From positions 2,232,001 through 2,296,000 of the forward strand of contig NZ_JQML01000001.1 of NCBI RefSeq assembly GCF_000744705.1: a stretch of DNA of 64,000 bases, read 5' to 3'. The DNA comes from Streptacidiphilus albus JL83 (lineage in GTDB: Bacteria > Actinomycetota > Actinomycetes > Streptomycetales > Streptomycetaceae). Made by a program: the position numbers and the translations under genes. Positions 44,231-52,572 of the stretch are shown here, piece after piece (position 1 is the first letter of the stretch; every line of letters begins with the position of its first letter). Under the pieces are notes generated by a model, which saw only the letters and a list, made by a program, of their open reading frames with translations, did no database searches and had not been told where the DNA came from.

Positions 44231-45977
44231 CCTCGATTGCTCAGCGGCCTGACGTCGGTAGTTGGCTCGGCTGCATGACCGGTTTGTCCTCGGCCGTTCG
44301 AGGTTGGTCCGTCGCGTGACGCTGCGGGGTGCGCCGGGTTCCACGGCCCGGTGGCTTGCCCTCTCTCCTTGCTGGTCCTTGTCGGGGTAGTGGCCGGCCG
44401 TCAGGCGGGGGCCGGAAGCTCGGTGGCGCGCTGCCAGGCGGTGGTGAAGGCCGCTGCCCAGGGCCATTGCCGGTCCAGGTGCAGGGTGCGGCGTCTGGCA
44501 TGGGCGGTGAGGCGGGCAGGGAGGTGGTAGAGCTTCCTGCGGATCGTTGCCGGTTCGGCGCCTGCCAGTTCTGGCTCGTCATGCAGCAGTAGGAGGCGGG
44601 TCCAGGCGTCTAGGTCGGCGGCGAGGGTGGAGGCCACCACCCAGGCCGTGTTGACCTGCCAGGACTTGGAGGGCAACAGCCCGAGTCCGACCCGTTTGAT
44701 CGCCTTCACCCGGTCCTCCACCTCGGCGTGATCGCGGTACAAAGCGTCGAGGAACCAGGCCTGGCCGGAGCCGGGGACGGCGCAGAGGCCCTGGTGGGCG
44801 GGGATGTTGGTGGCCACGATCTGGTAGCGCCAGCCGGTGTGCTTCTCGAAGGCGGTGAGCTTCTTGGAGTCGCGTCGCGAGGGCTTGACTCGGCGCACGA
44901 TCAGCCGCAACCCAGTGGGCCAGCCCGACAGGTCGCGCAGGCCGGTAATCTCGGCGACCTGGTAGGTGACGGTGCCGCCGTCCTCGGCCTTGATCTCGTG
45001 GATGCTGCCGTCCTGGCGTAGTGCCGCAGTCCACACGTGTCGGGGCAGCAGGGCGATGGCCTGCTCGTCGGCTTGGTTGATGGCCCAGCCGGTGACGAAG
45101 CGGACCCGGCGTCGTGTGGTGGTCAGGGCCTGGAGGTGGTCGAGCAGGCCGTGGGAGAACGCCGCGCCGTCGATGCGGACCAGCAGTTTCGACCACAGGG
45201 GCAGCGGGATCTGCCGCAGGGAGGCGGCCAGGACCGTCTTGTGGTCGGCGATGTCGTTGGGGGCGGCGTTGCCCGGCCGCAGCAGCATGGCGACGCACTC
45301 GCGGGTGTTGGCGACCCAGGCTCCCAGCGGCATGTGTCCGAACGATCCTTTGTAGGTGCCGGCCGCGCCTTCCTTCTTGCTGGTGCAGGGCACGATGGTG
45401 GCGTCCAGGTCAAGGACGTACCAGCCGGTCAGCACCCGGCCGGCGACCTGTATCCAGGGGAAGCCGCCGGGCCGCAGCGTCAGCCAGGTCCACACCACGC
45501 GCCGGATGGCGGCCCGCACCCGTTCGATGCGCGCGGCGACCGGGGCGTCGATCGCCTCCAGGGTGCGGCGCAGAGTGCTGTCGGAGACTGGGCTCGGGAA
45601 CAACGGGCGCCAGTGGAACTGGAGGTGCTCGGCCTCCAGGAGGTTCGTGGCTCCCAGGGCGATTGCGCAGGCCAGCTGGACCAGTGCCAGGCCGCGGTCC
45701 CGCCAGCCCGGCCCGCTGCCTGCTGGGAGTACAGCGGCCAGCGCGCGGGCCAGGCCGAGCCGGTCGGCGACCTTGCGCAGCAGCACGATGCCCGCCTGCC
45801 CGACCAGGTTCTTCACGTCGGCCCGCACGGCGAGCCGGTGATCCCATTGGGTACTCTGCACCTGTTGGGTGTCTCTTCTCTGCGGCGTTCTTGATCTCAG
45901 CAATCAGATCATCGCAGGTGGGAGGCACCCTTCTGCTGTCGGTGCGTCAGCTCGCATTCTCTGCTGAATATCCGAGG
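44231..45977. mobile_element. IS1380-family insertion sequence
   Basis: 1747 bp. Imperfect inverted repeats (CCTCGATTGCTCAGCGG at the left; CCTCGGATATTCAGCAG as read inward from the right) match at 12 of 17 positions. Flanked by a 4-bp target duplication TTAG (44227-44230, 45978-45981), as expected for the family. Confidence 0.85.
44401..45903 (-). CDS. IS1380-family transposase
   Basis: 500 residues in the longest reading; the true start may be the GTG for VQSTQWDHRLAVRAD. DDE core: GWYVLDLDATIVPCTSKKEG (Asp), KLLVRIDGAAFSHGLLDHL (Asp), LYRDHAEVEDRVKAIKRVGL (Glu with the family's HAxVED signature). C-terminal Trp/Arg-rich region normal. Intact and fills the element. Confidence 0.92.
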   Translation of the reverse strand: MLRSRTPQRRDTQQVQSTQWDHRLAVRADVKNLVGQAGIVLLRKVADRLGLARALAAVLPAGSGPGWRDRGLALVQLACAIALGATNLLEAEHLQFHWRPLFPSPVSDSTLRRTLEAIDAPVAARIERVRAAIRRVVWTWLTLRPGGFPWIQVAGRVLTGWYVLDLDATIVPCTSKKEGAAGTYKGSFGHMPLGAWVANTRECVAMLLRPGNAAPNDIADHKTVLAASLRQIPLPLWSKLLVRIDGAAFSHGLLDHLQALTTTRRRVRFVTGWAINQADEQAIALLPRHVWTAALRQDGSIHEIKAEDGGTVTYQVAEITGLRDLSGWPTGLRLIVRRVKPSRRDSKKLTAFEKHTGWRYQIVATNIPAHQGLCAVPGSGQAWFLDALYRDHAEVEDRVKAIKRVGLGLLPSKSWQVNTAWVVASTLAADLDAWTRLLLLHDEPELAGAEPATIRRKLYHLPARLTAHARRRTLHLDRQWPWAAAFTTAWQRATELPAPA

Positions 45978-45981
45978 TTAG

Positions 45982-46136
45982 GGTGGCCCGATTCCACGTC
46001 CGCGTCTCACCAGGAGTGTTCGCATGACCCCGCCGCCGACCTCCTCGACCAGGCCGTAGGCCACGTCGAACACCTCCGCATCGCCGGCGCCCGGCCCACC
46101 GAGCCCGACGAGGAGCCCGGGCTCGCCCGCTGAATG
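45982..46136 (+). pseudogene. Short C-terminal gene fragment
   Basis: About 40 codons of coding-looking sequence (DPAADLLDQAVGHVEHLRIA then GARPTEPDEEPGLAR and a stop). The 5' part is not found across the IS1380 insertion. Family not recognised. Confidence 0.3.
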
Positions 46137-46268
46137 GAGGGCAGCTCCCGATCTCCACTGCTGTTCCAGACAGGGGGTAGCTACTACCTCCTCAGCAACC
46201 GCAGCATGCGGACTCGCAGGCCGTTGGGCGAGGCGGTGCCGCCGCTGGTCATCACCGCGATCGTCCAG

Positions 46269-47483
46269 TCAGACCGACGCCGCCAGGTACAGGCGCATGA
46301 GAGTGTCGTAGTCGATGATGTCGAAGGGTCGGTGCAGACGTGTCGCCTGGCGCACCTCCTCACCATCGAAGTTCTCGTCACTTCCTACGACAAGGCAGAG
46401 CGACGGGATAGTCGGTGCTTCACCCAGCAGCTCTTGCGCAGCCATCAGGTTCTTGGAGAACCCGAAGTATTCTTCATAGTTGGCCAGCTGGTGTACGCCG
46501 TCAGCCACTGAGAGCGTGAACCGTCGCCGAGCGTGGTTACCTGCAGTCAGCGATTTCTTGTCCAGCAGCGGGAGCTTGAACTCAACGATCTTCCACTCAC
46601 CGCCCCTGGTGCGGAGGAGCACGTCAGGCTGAATGGACTCCTCAGTTGGATCGGGGTTCCCTTCCCGCCACGCAAGCTCCGGCTGATAGAACACCTTGTC
46701 GGCATCAAAGACTCGCTCAATGACCTCGCTGTGCTTCTCCAGGAACGCCGTGATGGTTGTCTCGCGGACACCTTGCAGGTACAGCGTGGCAAAACCAGCT
46801 GCCGTCCTGGCTGCTTCTGCCTTCCCAAGCGCCGCTGCTTGAATCCCTGGGACAAGCTTGCCGGGCACTGGTTTGAGAACCGCGAGATCAGCCGCAATCT
46901 CGGCCGCATCCGCATCAATCGAAACGGCATAGAGGAAATTGACGAACTTCGGCCGAATCACCTCTTCGACTCGGCTGGTCAGCATGCAGTTGTCGAGCGC
47001 GATTGAACGAATCCTCTCAGCGTCGATGGCCAAGAGACTGGGAACCACGCTAAAGCTTACAAGGTTGGGCAGGGCGTCAAAGACCGTGACGCCCGGGAAC
47101 CTAGCTGCGAGGCTGCCATCCGGGAACGCCCCGAGCAGGTTTTGCCCCTTCCAGTTAAGGTGCATGTTCGTCGGCTGTGCACCTTCAGTTCCCAACACGT
47201 AGAAGCTGTCGCTCTTTGGAGAGAAGTTATTGACCACCTGGTTGAGCGAGGTCGCATTACGATCTTTGACTTGAAGGGGGTCAAGCTTGCGCATGGCACC
47301 GATCAGCTCGAAGACGTAGTGCGTCTCCGTCTTCGTGTACAGCAGCGTACTGGGAAACAGGAAGATAGCTTCCTCCCCTGCACTCATGATGCCCTTCGAG
47401 ATCAGGTGCTTCACTTCAACGTAGTGCTCGTCGATGAGCTTCTTGGTTGTCTTCTTGAACTCATCAAAAGAGATGCCAGGCAC
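46269..47483 (-). CDS. Shedu-like (DUF4263-type) nuclease
   Basis: 404 residues from ATG 47483. The C-terminal third carries the nuclease signature: AFLEKHSEVIERVFDADKVF, ESIQPDVLLRTRGGEWKIVE then FKLP (PD...ExK, ~288-303), RRRFTLSVADGVHQLANYEE and SLCLVVGSDENFDGEEV. This order matches the Shedu/DUF4263 PD-(D/E)xK family, whose founding member protects against phage. The N-terminal ~200 residues (DEHYVEVKHLISKGIMSAGE, FPGVTVFDALPNLVSFSVVP) match nothing I know and may sense the trigger. It lies 20 bp after the HEPN gene on the same strand. Composition is lower in GC than surrounding genes. Confidence 0.7.
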   Translation of the reverse strand: MPGISFDEFKKTTKKLIDEHYVEVKHLISKGIMSAGEEAIFLFPSTLLYTKTETHYVFELIGAMRKLDPLQVKDRNATSLNQVVNNFSPKSDSFYVLGTEGAQPTNMHLNWKGQNLLGAFPDGSLAARFPGVTVFDALPNLVSFSVVPSLLAIDAERIRSIALDNCMLTSRVEEVIRPKFVNFLYAVSIDADAAEIAADLAVLKPVPGKLVPGIQAAALGKAEAARTAAGFATLYLQGVRETTITAFLEKHSEVIERVFDADKVFYQPELAWREGNPDPTEESIQPDVLLRTRGGEWKIVEFKLPLLDKKSLTAGNHARRRFTLSVADGVHQLANYEEYFGFSKNLMAAQELLGEAPTIPSLCLVVGSDENFDGEEVRQATRLHRPFDIIDYDTLMRLYLAASV

Positions 47484-47503
47484 GAAGTGTTTACTCCCTC
47501 GGG

Positions 47504-48823
47504 TCAGCCCGTGATCGAGACAGAGGACGTAGTCATTCTTGGTGGTGCTACGGAGGGTTCTGTCAGCTCATCGTTCTTAAATTTCTGTGGAGAAATCTCC
47601 TCACGGAGCCGCCTCAAGAGAAGTCTGTGCGATGCCTCTTGCGTCATATGCAAGATCCAGTCGAAATCCTGATTAATTGGGCTGGATAGATCAACCAAGT
47701 GCCCACCGGGAATGAACTCAGCCCCATGCAATCGGCCAGTATGCACAGTCAGAGAGCGACGACCATACGCGGCTGACATTTGTGCTGCCGTTTCGGAGCC
47801 CACAGCAAGCTTCAACGCCTCATTGAATGATTCCGTGAGCTCATCATTCCTATCGCGACCGGAGAGCTCAAGGTAGATAGCTTCGATCGCTGAAACGAAT
47901 GCTACGAATCCTAGGCTTGGATGGTTCTGCCTGAGGCGCATTCCCTCCATGTGCATAGATACCGCAGTGCTAATCTTCTTCCGCTTCTTGGCGAGCGTCC
48001 AAGCACCATGGAACCAGTCGGGAAGGGACTTCTCCGTGCCCATTAAGGAGTCCACCTTCCCTTTCAGAAAGATGGGTTCGGCGATCCATGGGATCGAATC
48101 AGGTAGCTCGAAAGCACCACGTTCAAGAGGGTGGGGCAGCTCCCTGATATCCATACACGTCGACCAGGCCAATGAAACCAGACCGACGAGCCTGTTCAGC
48201 TCTTGTGAAGCCCGTTCACGTGCATCCCACCAGTCGTACCCTTGAGTCTTTCCATGAACCATAATGGGATTGGAGATCCAAGGCTGCCAACCTACGATCG
48301 ATCCCGCAACTGGCCGCACCTCTCGCAATTGCTTATCTCCGGGCGTGATACGGAGCCCGTCCAACCTCACGACCTTATCCAGCAAGATTGGATTTCTGTC
48401 TCGCACGATCCCTGGCGTTTGCCCAATCACAGCCACCCACGGGAAAGTGTGAGCAGAGCGCCCAGCATCCGAGGCGGCTTTCGTGATCACATCGTCCCAG
48501 ATCGCAGTCTCGCGCTCGCCCTGCTCTTCTCCCAAGACTCCGGAGATTGTGTACTCGGCATTCACTCCATCCTGGGTGCGAATAATCAACTTAGAAGCTA
48601 AGGCTTCGCCGTCGTCGTACAGCGTGGCCTCGATGCGTTGCTCGCCGTACTGTCCTGCTGAGCTCAGATTCACACGAGCTTCCCCTAGGAGCTCAGCTGC
48701 ACTCTTTGATAGCTGACTTAGCCACTTGCTGCCCCTCTCAGTCCAGTTCACCGGAACTGGCTTGGGTTCTCCAGAGGAGGGATGGGGATCAGGGACGTCA
48801 TCCGGGACAAGTGACACGCACAC
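47504..48823 (-). CDS. Apea-like HEPN domain protein
   Basis: 439 residues from GTG 48823; a second GTG six bases on (48817) is better spaced from GAAGGTGAG. The C-terminal region is HEPN-like: RQNHPSLGFVAFVSAIEAIY, DELTESFNEALKLAVG and YGRRSLTVHTGRLHG, where RSLTVH gives the R-x4-H RNase motif (~359-364). The N-terminal ~250 residues have beta-rich sequence with several Trp (DYDWWDARERASQELNRLVG). HEPN proteins with R-x4-H are usually ribonucleases in defence or toxin systems. Its closest neighbour is the Shedu-like nuclease gene, suggesting a two-gene system. Low GC suggests recent acquisition. Confidence 0.65.
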   Translation of the reverse strand: MCVSLVPDDVPDPHPSSGEPKPVPVNWTERGSKWLSQLSKSAAELLGEARVNLSSAGQYGEQRIEATLYDDGEALASKLIIRTQDGVNAEYTISGVLGEEQGERETAIWDDVITKAASDAGRSAHTFPWVAVIGQTPGIVRDRNPILLDKVVRLDGLRITPGDKQLREVRPVAGSIVGWQPWISNPIMVHGKTQGYDWWDARERASQELNRLVGLVSLAWSTCMDIRELPHPLERGAFELPDSIPWIAEPIFLKGKVDSLMGTEKSLPDWFHGAWTLAKKRKKISTAVSMHMEGMRLRQNHPSLGFVAFVSAIEAIYLELSGRDRNDELTESFNEALKLAVGSETAAQMSAAYGRRSLTVHTGRLHGAEFIPGGHLVDLSSPINQDFDWILHMTQEASHRLLLRRLREEISPQKFKNDELTEPSVAPPRMTTSSVSITG

Positions 48824-49189
48824 CTCACCTTCCGACGCCTATGCGTCGGCCAGAGCGGTCACCGCCCAACGGGCGGGGCCAATCACTCTAGGGCGTTCCG
48901 TTCATCCTCAGCCACTGTGATTCACACGTACCGCAGGGCAAGTTGACGATCATCTGCCGGTAGTCCCACCGATGCGGGCTGTACCGCGGGGCGCACTGAA
49001 TGAGTCCGGCCTAGAGGTCGTGGCCGGCGTGGGTTGGGTGGGGGAGATCCAGACGACCAAGTCCAGCAACTTGAACGGCTGCCCCTGGCCGACCGCCCGC
49101 CGTACAGGCCCTATATGGCGCCGCCGGTCTCACCTGGGGCGACTTGATCACCTGGTGGCGCACCCAAACGCCCTTCCCAAAGACGCAAC

Positions 49190-49345
49190 CGATCAAGATG
49201 TGGGCCGCGCTCTCTACAAGCGGCTGTCGGCCTCTCATGCCCACATCGGGGTGACCGCGACGGTGTACGCCCACGGCCGACTCTGCCTCCAATGCGACGC
49301 CATCGAGTCCTCGGCAACGCCCTCCGGCCTCCCACCGAGCCTGCC
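49190..49345 (+). pseudogene. Tyrosine integrase C-terminal relic
   Basis: The codons for LSASHAHIGVTATVYAHGRL and CLQCDAIES are the usual end of actinobacterial phage/ICE integrases (normally GHASIGVTATVYTH...LQRDAID), including the nucleophilic Tyr. Flanking sequence is out of frame or degenerate. Confidence 0.65.
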
Positions 49346-49541
49346 GTTCGACCCAACGACGGCGACGACCCACCCGTTTGTGCAGCACCCGTCCGCTGAC
49401 GTTGCCATCAACTACTGCCGTCAAGCAGGCCGGAAGCCGCCAACACCCTCTCCTACCCTTCGCCGCCGGAGCTGTTGGCTGAGACGCAAGATCCTCGCCT
49501 GTCTGGGCAGGTCAGCGACCGACAACGGCGGGTGACCCCAA

Positions 49542-49860
49542 ATAGCCCTGCCTCGCGCAGCGGCGATCATCGCACTGTCCGGAGTCGCGCTCCTCAATAC
49601 CGCGCCCCGTTTCCCAAAGGGTTGAAGGTTAGCCGCCCCTCCAAACCGCAGCTGGCCCCCGAGACGCTCAGGGCGACAACCGCCGAATAGCGCTCCGTAC
49701 TGGCCCGCTGTGCACGGTCGGCGCTGCGGTTCTCGTCACCACTCGATACTTCTCCACGCGTCTCATCAGTTGAGGCTCCGGAGTGTGCACCGGTTGTGCA
49801 CCGGACCTCCACGAGGCCATATACGTGCAGGTCAGAGGCATGTTTGTACTCTACTTCGAC
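49542..49860. repeat. Diverged ~318-bp direct repeat, copy 2
   Basis: Partner of 43714-44031; the final 40 bp (49821-49860) are identical in both. It lies ~200 bp downstream of the integrase relic, where an attachment site of such an element would be expected. Confidence 0.8.
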
Positions 49861-49880
49861 ATCTGAGCAGGTAGGGCAAA

Positions 49881-49905
49881 CCGGCCCTTGTCCGACAAGG
49901 GCCGG
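49881..49905. terminator. Hairpin with 10-bp perfect stem
   Basis: CCGGCCCTTG-TCCGA-CAAGGGCCGG. Short-loop GC-rich hairpin with terminator character. Confidence 0.65.
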
Positions 49906-50185
49906 AGCCTCGCGAACCAGCCCTGACCTGCGGCGATACACAGCAGCAGTACGCGTTGGTCAGCAGTGGTTTTCGACCTCATGTGGAACGCATGTGGAAG
50001 ATGATCTTGTTTGGCTGAATACCCGTCAGCGAGCCCCGGGCTCTCGCCACTCACCACCAGGAGCGGCGGGAGCCCGGTGGCGCGGCGCGACCCGTCATTC
50101 CACGCTTCACTACAGGCGCCCTAAGCCCCCAGGGCAGCACGGCGACGCCCTATGAGTGACACAGGCCGCGTGGGATCATCTCGGT

Positions 50186-50428
50186 ATGCGCCTGGTTGCC
50201 GACGGGACCACCCCGACCTCGCGGTTGGTGCTGGTGAATGACCTTGAGACCGACGACGGCTACGCCTTCCAGTTGGCGAGCCCGCTTCTCCTCGCCCCTG
50301 GTGATCGAATCAGCTTCGAGGACGAAAAGCTCGTCGTCGTACGCGTGAGCGGGCAGCGCACACTACCCGCCGGCAATTGGTCCACCCGCTGCCACACGAC
50401 TCGGGCCACGCAGAGCATCGGCGGGTGA
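50186..50428 (+). CDS. Small hypothetical protein
   Basis: 80 residues from ATG 50186 (MRLVADGTTPTSRLVLVNDL), or 90 from GTG 50156. Beta-strand-rich, with GYAFQLASPLLLAPGDRISF and EDEKLVVVRVSGQRTL, like a small beta-barrel. Converges on the murB-like gene, whose stop lies 40 bp away. No family recognised. Confidence 0.5.
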   Translation: MRLVADGTTPTSRLVLVNDLETDDGYAFQLASPLLLAPGDRISFEDEKLVVVRVSGQRTLPAGNWSTRCHTTRATQSIGG

Positions 50429-50467
50429 GTCCACCCCGACCAGAAAAGCCCGTAGGCGACACGGATA

Positions 50468-51511
50468 TCAGCGTGCCGCAGGGCGCTTACGGGTGCGCGT
50501 GGTCGGTTCCAGGTGCATCTGTATCCCTGTGGCCTGCTCGACCTCTCGGCTTAGCCGGTAGAGGATGCCTAGGTAGTTCTCGCTGGTCACTGAGCCTCTG
50601 GCGACAACCGTGAGGGTGCGTTGGGTTGAGCAGTAGATGCCTTCGGCGAGTCGGCAGCCCGGGGCATACCCCACGTGCTGAAGGAGCCATCCGGCACTGA
50701 CGCGGGCCTCGCCTCGGGCGTCGTAGTGGAGCGGGCCGCCATAGGCCCGGACGTGAGCGGCCTGGTGCTCGTTGACGGTCGGGTTCAGGAAGACGGAGCC
50801 GACCTGCCGGGCATCCGGTCCGCTGGACGGCAGGGTGAGGCCCCGTGCCTGCCGGTCGGTGGCCACAGCGACAGCGGCCTCTGCCAGCGGCGGTCGTGTT
50901 CCGAGTGGCACGTTGAGCACGTCGGCGAGTAGTTGGTAGGTGACCGGTGCCGCTTGGCTCGCGCGGCGCAGGTGCAGGGTGGTGGTGAGGATGGTGAAGC
51001 GGCCGGGGTGCCTCTTGAAGGAGCTGATGCGGTAGCCGAAGCCGCATTCGGAAGCGGGGATCCGGACGATCCTGTGGGTAGACCAGTCGTAGGCCGTGAT
51101 GCTGGTGAGGGTGTCGCTGATCTGCTGGCCGTAGGCGCCGGTGTTCTGGATCGGGGCTGCTCCAGTGGTGCCTGGAATGCCGACCAGGTACTCGACTCCG
51201 GAGAGTCCTTCGGTCAGGGCGAAGTCGACGAGGGAACTCAGTGGCTCGCCGGCCTCAACGGTGACCTCTACCTGGCCTTGCTGTAGCGCTCGGGCGGTGA
51301 TGCCCCTGGTGGCCATACGGACGACCATGCCCGGGAACCCGGCATCGGTAGCAATGATGTTGCTGCCGCCGCCGAGAATGAGCCGCGGCTGCTTGGGCTC
51401 GCAGGCTGCACGGGCGATGTCGGCCCAGTCAGCGGGGTCTGTGTGGGTGATGAAGGAGTTGGCGGGGCCGCCGAGGCGCAGGGTGGTGTGGTCGGCCAGG
51501 GGTTCGCGCAT
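50468..51511 (-). CDS. murB: MurB-like UDP-N-acetylenolpyruvoylglucosamine reductase
   Basis: 347 residues from ATG 51511, preceded by GGAGG. MurB reduces enolpyruvyl-UDP-GlcNAc to UDP-MurNAc with FAD and NADPH. FAD-binding motifs LILGGGSNIIATD and VGIPGTTGAAPIQNTGAYG are present, the proton-donor Ser is in QVGSVFLNPTV (~239), and the final Glu is in MHLEPTTR. RISSFKRHPGRF fits the substrate loop. All expected catalytic residues are present, so it should be active. It is last in a four-gene operon with a MurA homologue; a chromosome would have its own murB, so this is probably a paralogue for a special purpose. Confidence 0.88.
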   Translation of the reverse strand: MREPLADHTTLRLGGPANSFITHTDPADWADIARAACEPKQPRLILGGGSNIIATDAGFPGMVVRMATRGITARALQQGQVEVTVEAGEPLSSLVDFALTEGLSGVEYLVGIPGTTGAAPIQNTGAYGQQISDTLTSITAYDWSTHRIVRIPASECGFGYRISSFKRHPGRFTILTTTLHLRRASQAAPVTYQLLADVLNVPLGTRPPLAEAAVAVATDRQARGLTLPSSGPDARQVGSVFLNPTVNEHQAAHVRAYGGPLHYDARGEARVSAGWLLQHVGYAPGCRLAEGIYCSTQRTLTVVARGSVTSENYLGILYRLSREVEQATGIQMHLEPTTRTRKRPAAR

Positions 51512-51528
51512 CGGGGCCTCCGGGGGAA

Positions 51529-52572
51529 TCAGTTGGACGATGTGGTCTTGAGGGCGAGGGTGCGCAGTGGGGCGAGGCGTTCGCGGGCGGGGCCGTGGTA
51601 GATGGCGTTGGTGCAGAGGGCGAGGTAGCGGCCGTTTTCGGGGTTGAGGTAGAGGCTGGTGCCGGTGAAGCCGTGGTGGTAGGCGGTACGGGTGCCGTCG
51701 GCGAGGATCCAGGACAGGCCCCGGTCCAGGCCGGGTTCGATGGCGGCTTGGGGGACCTGGCTGGCGCGTAGCCACTGGCCGATCGGGGTGTTGTCGCTGT
51801 CGGCGTGGGCGGTGAGCAGGTGTTCGGCGTAGGTGGCCAGGTCGGCGGGGGTGGAGAAGACTCCGGCGTGGCCGGCGATCCCGCCCAGGAGCGCGGCGTT
51901 GTCGTCGTGCGGGGCTCCCCAGGTGCGGGGTGTTCCCGGGATGCGCTGTTCGGTGGGGGCGACCTGGGCGGCGCGGGCCACTGGCCCGTAGACGGTGCTG
52001 GTCATGCCGATACCGGACCAGAGTTGGTCGGCGAGCGCGTACAAGGATTGGTTGTGGACGTGGGAGAGGGCCAGGCCGAGGAGGATGTAGCCGCGGTTGA
52101 TGTAGCGGTGCTGGCCGGGTTGTTCGTCCAGGGGTTCGCGGCACATCAGTTCGTGCAGTGGGGCGCCTGCGCCTCGGTACTGGTCGAGGCGGGTGGAGGC
52201 GCGCAGGCCTGAGGTGTGGGCCAGGAGTTGGCACACCGTGGCCTCGCCGCTGGGAGCTTCGGCGTGGATGGCGGGGAGGAAGTCTCGGATGGGCGCGTCG
52301 AGGTCGAGCAGCCCTTGATCGAGTGCTCGGCCGACCAGCGGCCAGGTGGCGACGACTTTGGTGAGCGAGGCGATGTCGTACAGCGTGTCCTGGTCCGGGC
52401 GCGTGTCGCCGCACTCGGGTGCCACCAGTCCGGCGGTGAGGATCCGGTGGCCTCCGTCCCTGGTTCCGAAGACGACCACGCCGCCGGGGCTGCCGCCGCT
52501 GGCCACGAGCGCGTCCAGTGCCTCCTGGAGGCGGTCGGCGTCGGAATCGGTGAACGGAGTGCTTTGGGGCAT
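51529..52572 (-). CDS. Serine hydrolase, beta-lactamase/PBP fold
   Basis: 347 residues from ATG 52572, overlapping the murA-like stop (ATGA). Beta-lactamase-family motifs: SxxK in YDIASLTKVVATWPLVG (~68-71), YxN in QHRYINRGYILLGLA (~157) and a KTG-equivalent HHGFTGTSLYLNP (~302). There is no signal peptide or membrane anchor, so it is probably cytoplasmic, unlike most penicillin-binding or lactamase enzymes. It lies between MurA- and MurB-type genes, which suggests an esterase, amidase or acyl-transfer step on a nucleotide-linked amino sugar product. Substrate unknown. Confidence 0.85.
   Translation of the reverse strand: MPQSTPFTDSDADRLQEALDALVASGGSPGGVVVFGTRDGGHRILTAGLVAPECGDTRPDQDTLYDIASLTKVVATWPLVGRALDQGLLDLDAPIRDFLPAIHAEAPSGEATVCQLLAHTSGLRASTRLDQYRGAGAPLHELMCREPLDEQPGQHRYINRGYILLGLALSHVHNQSLYALADQLWSGIGMTSTVYGPVARAAQVAPTEQRIPGTPRTWGAPHDDNAALLGGIAGHAGVFSTPADLATYAEHLLTAHADSDNTPIGQWLRASQVPQAAIEPGLDRGLSWILADGTRTAYHHGFTGTSLYLNPENGRYLALCTNAIYHGPARERLAPLRTLALKTTSSN

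Larger units (their letters stand above)
48824..50155. other. Integrase relic, repeat copy 2 and hairpin; no intact gene
   Basis: Besides the promoter region of the HEPN operon, this holds a decayed tyrosine-integrase 3' end (near 49225-49310), the second copy of the direct repeat (49542-49860) and a hairpin (49881-49905). From 49910 to 50155 nothing is recognised. Confidence 0.5.

Noticed and set aside
48972..49535. Intact 187-residue protein
   Set aside because: Only a short piece matches an integrase C-terminus; the rest is out-of-frame or non-coding DNA.
43714..49860. Simple attL/attR pair of one integrated element
   Set aside because: Similarity extends over ~318 bp with heavy divergence outside a 40-bp block, which is unlike a short identical attachment core; two related element ends fit better.
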